Shown here in pieces: positions 16,956 to 24,362 of a stretch of DNA of 55,590 bases. Source of the DNA: Caminicella sporogenes DSM 14501 (lineage in GTDB: Bacteria; Bacillota; Clostridia; Peptostreptococcales; Caminicellaceae); NCBI RefSeq assembly GCF_900142285.1, contig NZ_FRAJ01000017.1, forward strand, positions 1 through 55,590, in the 5' to 3' direction. The stretch's first letter is position 1; every line of letters starts with the position of its first letter. The notes beneath the pieces were generated by a model. That model was not told the DNA's origin. It saw only the letters and a program-made list of their open reading frames with translations, and did no database searches. A program made the translations under genes and the position numbers.

Positions 16956-17765
16956 ATGGATAATAAAAAATTGGCTATAGGAGTTTTTGATTCAGGTATG
17001 GGAGGTATAAGTGTTTTAGCTGAATTAATTAAGATAATGCCTAATGAAAAATATATATATTACGGTGATTCTAAAAATGCTCCATATGGAGTTAAAACTC
17101 CAAGTCAGGTAATTGAACTTTCAAAAAATATTTGTGAATTTTTCATAGATAAAGGAGTAAAGGCTATAGTTATTGCATGTAATACAGCTACAAGTGCTGC
17201 TGTTAAACAGCTTAGGGAAATATATGATATACCTATAATAGGAATGGAACCGGCATTAAAACCTGCGGTAGAAATGAATCTTGATGGAAAAATAGTAGTA
17301 ATGGCAACAGAAATGACATTAAAGGAAAAGAAATTTAATGAATTGATGAAAAAATATGGTCAAAAATCTGATATAATTAAACTTCCATGTCCTAAACTTG
17401 TAGAGCTAGTTGAAAGTGGGATAGTAGATGGGGTTGAAGTTGAAAAAGCAGTAAAAGAGTGTTTTACTGGAATAGATATAAATGAAATATCTTCAATAGT
17501 TTTAGGCTGTACTCATTATATATATTTAAGGGAATCAATAAGAAATGTCGTTGGAGATAGAGTTTACATTATTGATGGAAATGAAGGAACTGCAAGACAT
17601 TTAAAAAATATACTTAACAGTAAAGATTTGTTAAATGATGAAGAAAAAAGAGAAGTTTATTTTGATATATACAATTCAAAAAATGATAGGTCAATTATAG
17701 AACTTTCAAAAAAACTATTAAAATTTAGTTTAGAAAAACTAAATTGTTTAAATATTCAAAACTAA
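16956..17765 (+). CDS. murI: Glutamate racemase
   Basis: The 269-aa cofactor-independent racemase supplies D-glutamate for peptidoglycan. The motifs GVFDSGMGGISVL, VIACNTATSAA (first catalytic Cys) and VLGCTHYIYL (second catalytic Cys) are intact. ATG 16956 gives the usual N-terminus; the only ribosome site is a G-rich GGTGGTGG 8-16 nt upstream. About 190 nt of AT-rich DNA without genes precede it. Confidence 0.95.
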   Translation: MDNKKLAIGVFDSGMGGISVLAELIKIMPNEKYIYYGDSKNAPYGVKTPSQVIELSKNICEFFIDKGVKAIVIACNTATSAAVKQLREIYDIPIIGMEPALKPAVEMNLDGKIVVMATEMTLKEKKFNELMKKYGQKSDIIKLPCPKLVELVESGIVDGVEVEKAVKECFTGIDINEISSIVLGCTHYIYLRESIRNVVGDRVYIIDGNEGTARHLKNILNSKDLLNDEEKREVYFDIYNSKNDRSIIELSKKLLKFSLEKLNCLNIQN

Positions 17766-17843
17766 AGGCTTTTTCTTGTAAAGATAGGGTAAATATAATA
17801 AAATAATATTCATTATTAGACTTTTATTAGAAAGGTGACGGAT

Positions 17844-17966
17844 ATGAAAAGACTTATAGAGTTTTTAAAATCCCTATTTTTTGCAAAAAAGGAAGAGGAA
17901 AAAAATCTTTCTTCTTATTTGATACATACACATATAATGAAAACTACATCTAGAAAATATAAATAA
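17844..17966 (+). CDS. Small basic 40-aa ORF, function unknown
   Basis: The ORF has ATG after AAAGGTGACGG and encodes MKRLIEFLKSLFFAKKEEEK followed by a polar, basic tail. The N-terminal half could be an amphipathic membrane-binding helix. It ends 14 nt before the AhpD-like gene, so it may be a co-transcribed small protein or an upstream leader ORF. No family is recognised. Support is the ribosome site and spacing only. Confidence 0.45.
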   Translation: MKRLIEFLKSLFFAKKEEEKNLSSYLIHTHIMKTTSRKYK

Positions 17967-17980
17967 AGAGAGGTGATAAA

Positions 17981-18511
17981 ATGGCAAGGATAAGACCTTT
18001 AAAGCCAAGCGAAGTTGATGGTGAGGCAAGAGAAATATTTGAAGATTTTTTAAGAGAACGTGGAAATATACCAAATATGTTTAGGACATTAGCATATAGG
18101 CCACAGCTTTTAAAGACTGCATTTGATCATTTTAGAGCAGTTTTAAAAACTGGAACAGTAGATTTTAAATTAAAAGAAATGATAGCTGTTAGAGTATCTC
18201 AAATGAATGAATGTGCTTACTGACTTTCATCTCATACTGCTATAGCTAAAGGAGCAGGAGTATCGGAAGATACTATAAGAGAAATGGAAAAAAAGTTAAA
18301 AAATCCTGAAATGTTTACTGAAAAAGAGCTTGTTGCATTAGAATTTGCAGAAGTAATGACTGTAGATTCTAACAAAGTTTCTGATGAACTTTATAACGAT
18401 ATGAAAAAATATTTTGATGATGGAGAAATTATAGAGATAGCATGTGTAGTAGGAATTTTTAATTATTTTAATAAATTTAATAATGCACTTAAAACAGATA
18501 TTACAAAGTAG
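17981..18511 (+). CDS. AhpD-like (carboxymuconolactone decarboxylase family) candidate selenoprotein
   Basis: The frame runs 177 codons from ATG 17981 (after AGAGAGGTG) to TAG at 18509, interrupted only by TGA at 18221-18223 (codon 81). Reading TGA as selenocysteine gives NECAY-U-LSSHT. This is the AhpD active-site pattern CxxC-x3-H with C78, U81 and H85, and Sec replaces the second, His-activated cysteine. The C-terminal part (LKNPEMFTEKELVALEFAEV onward) is normal CMD sequence. AhpD-type proteins are thiol-dependent peroxidases or disulfide reductases. A simple nonsense mutation is the alternative, but its exact placement at a catalytic Cys argues for Sec. selABCD and tRNA-Sec are not in the window. 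Confidence 0.82.
18221..18263 (+). promoter_or_regulatory. Candidate bacterial SECIS element
   Basis: Downstream of the TGA, ATACTGCT (18234-18241) pairs with AGC (18253-18255) and AGTAT (18259-18263), interrupted by a 3-nt AGG bulge, around an 11-nt loop ATAGCTAAAGG. The loop starts 18 nt after the TGA, inside the range used by bacterial SelB-dependent SECIS hairpins. Fold judged by eye. Confidence 0.55.
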
Positions 18512-18531
18512 TTTTTAAAAGGGAGAGTATT

Positions 18532-18780
18532 ATGGATAATAATATTGATTTAGAAATAATAGAAATTATAAAAGATAAATTAGAAGAGATAATTAATAAA
18601 AGTTCGGGTATAAATAATAGAGAGAGAGAAATAATAAAATATAGATACGGATTAAAAGATAATAGACCAGTACAAATAAGAGAATTAGCTAAAATCTTTA
18701 ATACTTCTCCTAAAAAAATGAAGGAAGAAGTTGATTTACTAGAAAAAAAGATATTTAATATATTAAAAAGATATATATAA
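18532..18780 (+). CDS. Sigma-70 region 4-like small protein
   Basis: The 82-aa protein carries NREREIIKYRYGLKDNRPVQ and then IRELAKIFNTSPKKMKEEVD, which aligns with sigma-70 region 4 (the -35-reading HTH), but lacks regions 1-3. GGGAGAG precedes the ATG by 6 nt, and it lies 20 nt after the candidate selenoprotein, so they are probably co-transcribed. It could be an anti-sigma-like competitor or a stand-alone DNA-binding regulator. It cannot be a full sigma factor. Confidence 0.75.
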   Translation: MDNNIDLEIIEIIKDKLEEIINKSSGINNREREIIKYRYGLKDNRPVQIRELAKIFNTSPKKMKEEVDLLEKKIFNILKRYI

Positions 18781-18800
18781 ATTGGAATAATTATTATTTT

Positions 18801-18826
18801 AAAGCCCAGAATATTTACTGGGCTTT
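18801..18826. terminator. Hairpin between convergent genes
   Basis: AAAGCCCAG (18801-18809) and CTGGGCTTT (18818-18826) form a perfect 9-bp stem between convergent genes. T-runs beyond it are weak on both sides, so termination efficiency is uncertain. Confidence 0.6.
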
Positions 18827-18837
18827 AAGAGATAGTG

Positions 18838-19044
18838 TTATCTATTCATGGTTCTTAATATTTTAAGTTCTTCAGTAGACATATTATCAATTATATAAGC
18901 TTTATGTGTAAATTCTTGTCTTGATATAATTCCTTTTTCTATTAAAAGTTCTATTATAGTTGCTATAGCTAATATATTTCTATAGTTTATTTCTTTTAAA
19001 TCACCTAATTTTGAATAAACGTCTAAAAGATTAAAATCTTTCAT
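18838..19044 (-). CDS. Conserved-looking 68-aa protein, function unknown
   Basis: The protein starts MKDFNLLDVYSKLGDLKEIN and contains a predicted helix around NILAIATIIELLIEKGIISR followed by a charged C-terminus. AGGAGG precedes the ATG by 9 nt on the minus strand. It has no membrane segment and no recognised domain. The length and the helix-GIISR-E/F pattern resemble small subunit-type or regulatory helical proteins, but I cannot name a family. It converges with the sigma-like gene and diverges from the serS T-box. Confidence 0.65.
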   Translation of the reverse strand: MKDFNLLDVYSKLGDLKEINYRNILAIATIIELLIEKGIISRQEFTHKAYIIDNMSTEELKILRTMNR

Positions 19045-19196
19045 AGTATTTTTACCTCCTAATAATATTAATAAATATAATGTTTATTTAGAATATAACC
19101 AAAATGTAAAAGAAATATAACATGTGTTTGTTTTTAGATTAATTGTAGTTTCAAATTCAGTTTAAAATAATTAGAATTTATTTTTAGTTAAAGGGC

Positions 19197-19225
19197 TTGA
19201 AATATTCGAAAAATTATGTTAAAAT
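19197..19225 (+). promoter_or_regulatory. serS promoter
   Basis: TTGAAA (19197-19202), a 17-nt spacer and TAAAAT (19220-19225) lie just before the T-box leader. Confidence 0.7.
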
Positions 19226-19235
19226 ACGGAAAAAA

Positions 19236-19477
19236 TAATTAAAAGACTATGAAGGGAAATAGTAAATAGAACAGTTATTTAAGAGAGTCGGCGGTTGGTG
19301 GAAGTCGATATAACTGTCTATTGAATCCGTCCCAGAGTTATTAAGCTGAAAAAAATTAGTAAGCTTAATCGGTTGGCAACCGTTAATATGCTTAAGAGAG
19401 GGCTTTTAAAGCCAATAAGGGTGGCAACGCGGGAACAATCTCTCGTCCCTAATTTTATTAGGGATGAGAGTTTTTTA
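19236..19477 (+). promoter_or_regulatory. Serine-specific T-box leader
   Basis: Stem I features (AGAGAGTCGGCGGTTGGTGG at about 19282), a probable specifier TCC at 19326-19328 in GAATCCG, the T-box AAGGGTGGCAACGCGGG (19417-19433), and a terminator with arms CTCTCGTCCCTAA and TTAGGGATGAGAG followed by TTTTTT are all present. Uncharged tRNA-Ser(GGA) would stabilise the antiterminator. The matching tRNA-Ser(GGA) gene lies 4.3 kb downstream. Confidence 0.95.
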
Positions 19478-19519
19478 TTTGATGTAGATGTTATTAAAAA
19501 ATTAGGAGGAGGGTATTAA

Positions 19520-20797
<1,278 letters not shown>

Positions 20798-20906
20798 AAA
20801 TTTATTAAAAGGACTAGGTTAAAAAAAGTCTTATTTAAGTATATTTTTTTAGATATTAATTTTATTTTATTAGTAAATATATTAAAAATCGATATAAAAC
20901 GATATA

Positions 20907-20954
20907 AAAAAAGAGCTGTACATTAGCAATTTTTAATGTGACAGCTCTTTTTTT
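20907..20954. terminator. Bidirectional terminator behind serS
   Basis: AAAAAAGAGCTGT (20907-20919) pairs with ACAGCTCTTTTTTT (20941-20954), with an inner CATTA/TAATG. A-run before and T-run after make it functional in both directions. It abuts the stop codon of the small minus-strand gene. Confidence 0.85.
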
Positions 20955-21117
20955 ATTTTTTTCTATTATAGTAGAATAACAAGTTTATAATTACTAATAT
21001 AAACCCTAAACCATAGAGAGGAATATCTTCAGTTATAAATAATGCTAAGAGTGTTATTATTATTATTAATTTTAGAACTATATGATTTTCTTTTAGGTAT
21101 TTTTTGAATTTATGCAC
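20953..21117 (-). CDS. 54-aa two-helix membrane protein
   Basis: A GTG start at 21117 with AAGGATG about 10 nt upstream opens a 54-codon frame beginning MHKFKKYLKENH. Two hydrophobic segments follow (about residues 13-29 and 35-50), separated by the short acidic turn TEDIPLYG, and the end is basic (NRKK). A bidirectional terminator lies exactly at its stop codon, which supports a real gene. No function is known. Confidence 0.55.
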   Translation of the reverse strand: MHKFKKYLKENHIVLKLIIIITLLALFITEDIPLYGLGFILVIINLLFYYNRKK

Positions 21118-21580
21118 TAAATCACATCCTTATTTCGTTTAAAATTTTCAATATTCTGTCTAAGTGTTTATTCAATAAGCTTTTATGATTTTGTTAACTC
21201 ATATATTTGTTAAAACTTTATATTATCATTGAAAATATTTTGTTTTTACATACTAATATTTTACTATAAATTCCTTGATTTTCAAAGTTTGGGATTTATT
21301 TTTTAGGATTATTAAAAAGTTATCAATCCACCGCTAGTAGAATGGATTTTAGTTACTTCAGGTAAACCATATAATGTGGGGTTTGACCGTGACAATTACT
21401 AGCTGAGGAAACCATAAAGTTGACGCATACTACATCGATTGTTTTTTTAGCATCTGTATATAATTTTGTATATAATAAAGAGATAAAAAAAGCCTAGTCT
21501 TTATTATATATTCCATTTATGTTATTATTTACATGAAATATAATTTTATAAATATATATTGTAAAAAGGAATGAACGAGT
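21118..21580. other. Intergenic region with structured element, no gene seen
   Basis: No coding frame with a ribosome site is apparent. The region holds the structured element listed separately (21324-21448), a spaced AT-rich inverted repeat at about 21468-21512 (ATATAATAAAG facing CTTTATTATAT), and the upstream region of the M1 peptidase gene. Confidence 0.6.
21324..21448 (+). ncRNA. Candidate structured RNA or mobile-element remnant
   Basis: This block is richer in G+C than its surroundings and folds on paper into nested helices: CAATC (21324-21328) with GATTG (21437-21441), GCTAGTA (21333-21339) with TACTAGC (21397-21403), and GGTAAACC (21361-21368) with GGTTTGACC (21380-21388, one bulge). 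TTTTTTT follows at once. It does not match any riboswitch class I can recall. Alternatives are a decayed IS end or an omega-RNA-like remnant. Confidence 0.4.
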
Positions 21581-23083
21581 ATGTTTAAAAAAGAGATAAA
21601 AATATTATCTTTAGTTTTAATTTTTGCTATATTTTTTTCATCTTGTAGTGTACAGAAGGAAATAAAAATGAAAGCATTAGAAGATTTGCAAACTCAGAAA
21701 GGTAAGCTTAAAGAAAGTCTGACTAATTATAATATAGAAATACAGTTTTATCCAGATAAAAAGATGATAGTGGGAAAGCAAGAAGTTATATATACAAATA
21801 ATGAAAAAGTATCTCTTGATAAAATATATTTTCACCTGTATCCCAATGCATTTAAAAAGAAAGAAACTCTTCCTTTTTTGTTTGATGATTTAAAGATAGC
21901 ATTTCCAAATGGATTTGAAGAAGGATGTATAAACATAAAAAATTTGTGGGTTAATAAAGAAAGGGGAAATTTCAGTATAGGTGGAGTTGGGGATACAATA
22001 ATGGAAGTTAATTTACCACAAGTTTTAAAACCAGGAGAAAAAATTTCAATAAAAATGGAATATGAAATAAAAATTCCTCCGTCAATAGAAAGATTTGGTT
22101 ATAAAGATGAGATTTTTAATTTGGGAAATTGGTATCCAATAGTAGCAGTATATGATAAAACGGGTTGGAATTTAGACCCATATTATTCTATAGGTGATCC
22201 GTTTTATAGTGATGTTAGCAATTATAATGTAGTTATAAAAACGCCAAAAGATATAATAGTAGCTGCAACGGGAACAATTTTATCTGATAAACTTGTTGGA
22301 AATGTAAGAGAATGGCACATAGAGGCTAGAAAAACAAGGGATTTTGCGTGGGTAGCAAGTAAAAATTTTGAAATTGTTAAAAGGAAAGTTGATGGTATAT
22401 TATTAAAAGTTTATTTTATAAAGACAAGAAAAATAGAGAAAAAAATAAAAGATTTATCAGTAAAATTTGCAGAAAAATCTATCAAGATTTTTAATGATGT
22501 TTTTGGAAAATATCCATATAAACAGTATTCAGTAGTTCAAACAAACTTTCCAAGTGGAATGGAATATCCTCAAATAGTATTTATAGGCAAACAGTATTAT
22601 AATTGGAATAGTATAGATTTTTTAGAAGAAGTTATTGTACATGAAACTGCTCATCAATGGTGGTATAGTGTAGTTGGAAATGACCAAATAGATGAACCTT
22701 GGTTAGATGAAAGCTTTGCTTCTTATTCAGAAGTAATATATTATAGTGAAAATTATGGAGATATTAGAGGAAATCAATATTATAGATATGAGAATTTAGA
22801 TAGATATAATGAAGCTGTAGATTCATTAAAAGATGAAGCTGTGCTTAAGACTTTAAGTGAGTTTAAAGATTGGAATGATTATAGTTTTTTGGTTTATACT
22901 AAGGGGACAGTTTTTTTAGATAATCTTAAAAACAAGTATGGAGAAAAAACTTTTTATAAAATTTTAAAAACATATTATAATATGTATAAGTATAAAATAG
23001 CTACAACCGAAGATTTTTTAAAAGTCTGTGAAGAAGTAACGGGAGATGATTTAGACAATTATTTTAATAAATGGTTAAAATAG
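21581..23083 (+). CDS. M1-family metallopeptidase lipoprotein
   Basis: The 500-aa protein has an N-terminal lipoprotein signal with C22 in FSSC, so it should be anchored outside the membrane. The beta-rich N-terminal domain precedes the gluzincin catalytic site H354-ETA-H358, with E377 as third zinc ligand (18 residues between, standard for M1). The usual exopeptidase GAMEN motif appears as SGMEY, so cleavage mode may differ from classical aminopeptidase N. The C-terminal ERAP/ARM domain is short or missing. It stands alone between AT-rich spacers. Peptide scavenging is likely. Confidence 0.9.
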   Translation: MFKKEIKILSLVLIFAIFFSSCSVQKEIKMKALEDLQTQKGKLKESLTNYNIEIQFYPDKKMIVGKQEVIYTNNEKVSLDKIYFHLYPNAFKKKETLPFLFDDLKIAFPNGFEEGCINIKNLWVNKERGNFSIGGVGDTIMEVNLPQVLKPGEKISIKMEYEIKIPPSIERFGYKDEIFNLGNWYPIVAVYDKTGWNLDPYYSIGDPFYSDVSNYNVVIKTPKDIIVAATGTILSDKLVGNVREWHIEARKTRDFAWVASKNFEIVKRKVDGILLKVYFIKTRKIEKKIKDLSVKFAEKSIKIFNDVFGKYPYKQYSVVQTNFPSGMEYPQIVFIGKQYYNWNSIDFLEEVIVHETAHQWWYSVVGNDQIDEPWLDESFASYSEVIYYSENYGDIRGNQYYRYENLDRYNEAVDSLKDEAVLKTLSEFKDWNDYSFLVYTKGTVFLDNLKNKYGEKTFYKILKTYYNMYKYKIATTEDFLKVCEEVTGDDLDNYFNKWLK

Positions 23084-23203
23084 AAAAAACACATTTTATA
23101 TTTCGTAATATTTACAACATATTACAAAATATGTATTTGAAATAAGAAGGATTTTGTGTTATCATATAATTTGCCAAAGATTATAAAATTAATTTAATGT
23201 TGT

Positions 23204-23280
23204 GCACCTGTAGCTCAGCAGGATAGAGCAGCGGTTTCCTAAACCGCGTGTCGGAGGTTCGAATCCTCTCAGGTGCACCA
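23204..23280 (+). tRNA. tRNA-Arg(CCT)
   Basis: The 77-nt gene has GCACCTG/CAGGTGC acceptor arms, the TTCGAATC T-loop and an encoded CCA. The anticodon CCT is at 23238-23240 in the loop TTCCTAA, reading AGG. Confidence 0.97.
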
Positions 23281-23300
23281 CTTTATTTAAAGGTGAAAAA

Positions 23301-23750
23301 ATGAAAGAATATTTTATGAAAGAAGCCTTAATAGAAGCTAAAAAGGCCTTCGAAATAGGAGAAGTTCCTATAGGAGCAGTAATAGTAAGAAAGAATGAGA
23401 TTATAGCTAGAGGTTATAATCTGCGTGAAACTTTAAAAGACCCAACAGCTCATGCAGAAATAATTGCTATAAAAAAAGCTGCACAGGTTTTAAGTAGTTG
23501 GAGATTGACAGATTGTGAACTTTATGTTACAATAGAACCCTGTGCAATGTGTGCAGGTGCAATAGTTTTATCTAGACTCAATAAGCTTGTCATAGGAGCT
23601 ATGGACCCAAAGGGTGGAGCTGCTGGTTCTTTATATAACATAGTGAATGATGAGCGATTAAATCACAGGGCTGAAGTTATTTATGGTATTTTAGAAAGTG
23701 AATGTAGTGAAATAATGAAAAAATTTTTTAGGCGATTAAGAGGCAAATAA
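23301..23750 (+). CDS. tadA: tRNA adenosine(34) deaminase
   Basis: The 149-aa zinc deaminase converts A34 to inosine in tRNA-Arg(ACG). The zinc and proton-shuttle motif is HAE in TAHAEIIAI, and the second zinc half-site is PCAMCAGA. The start follows AAAGGTG. It lies between two tRNA genes, and its place before the SRP RNA and dnaX matches yaaJ in B. subtilis. Confidence 0.96.
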   Translation: MKEYFMKEALIEAKKAFEIGEVPIGAVIVRKNEIIARGYNLRETLKDPTAHAEIIAIKKAAQVLSSWRLTDCELYVTIEPCAMCAGAIVLSRLNKLVIGAMDPKGGAAGSLYNIVNDERLNHRAEVIYGILESECSEIMKKFFRRLRGK

Positions 23751-23818
23751 AATTAGTAGTTGATTTTATGGCTAATAATATAGATTATAAATTTATTAAT
23801 TTTGAAAAAGAACAGTTT

Positions 23819-23907
23819 GGAGAGGTGTCCGAGCTGGCTAAGGGGCACGCCTGGAAAGCGTGTAAGGCCGTAAGGCCCCGCGGGTTCGAGTCCCGCTCTC
23901 TCCGCCA
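23819..23907 (+). tRNA. tRNA-Ser(GGA)
   Basis: The 89-nt class II tRNA has GGAGAGG/TCTCTCC acceptor arms, a long variable arm and an encoded CCA. The anticodon GGA is at 23853-23855. It is the isoacceptor expected for the TCC specifier of the serS T-box. Confidence 0.97.
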
Positions 23908-23929
23908 GTGAAAAAAGTTTATAAAGTTT

Positions 23930-24197
23930 GTCGTGCTAGATGGGGAGGTAGCGGTGCCCTGTAACCTGCAATCCGCTATAGCAGGGTCGAAGTCCCATTT
24001 GAGGCATGATACTTGTGGAGTCTGCCCTGAATAAGTGGCGAGGATAATTGGGTCCTGCGCAACGGGAACTTATGAACCCCGCCAGGTCCGGAAGGAAGCA
24101 ACGGTAAGTAAGTACTCCCGTGTGCCGTAGGGTAGCCTGATTTGAGTTAACTGTTCAGGTTACGTCTGTGGTATCATGTCGAGAATGGGTGCACGAC
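23930..24197 (+). ncRNA. ffs: Signal recognition particle RNA (large, Bacillus type)
   Basis: The closing helix GTCGTGC (23930-23936) and GCACGAC (24191-24197) frames about 268 nt. The Alu-domain motifs lie near the 5' end. The S-domain helix 8 loop CAGGTCCGGAAGGAAGCA (about 24083-24100) is the Ffh-binding site. The size and the Alu domain match the Bacillus/Clostridium 6S-like SRP RNA (scr), and its place before dnaX is conserved. Confidence 0.95.
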
Positions 24198-24221
24198 GTT
24201 AATTTTAAATAAATGAAAAGG

Positions 24222-24250
24222 AGCATATGGGAAAGCCATATGCTTTTTTT
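24222..24250 (+). terminator. Terminator after SRP RNA
   Basis: AGCATATGG and CCATATGCT form a perfect 9-bp stem with a GAAAG loop, followed by T7. Confidence 0.92.
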
Positions 24251-24362
24251 ATATATAAAAAGTTACAATTAGATTAAAAAACTGTACAAACAAAGGAAGT
24301 TTTTGAATTTTGTCGAATATTCTATAAATGGGAAGCAAACATTATCGTATGGGGGATATTAG

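Noticed and set aside
18284-18511. Separate 75-aa gene starting at ATG 18284
   Set aside because: It is in the same frame as the AhpD-like gene and lacks a ribosome site. It is the C-terminal part downstream of the TGA.
21397-21441. Hammerhead ribozyme (CTGAGGA resembles CUGANGA)
   Set aside because: No stem II followed by GAAA and no matching cleavage triplet with stem I/III could be drawn.
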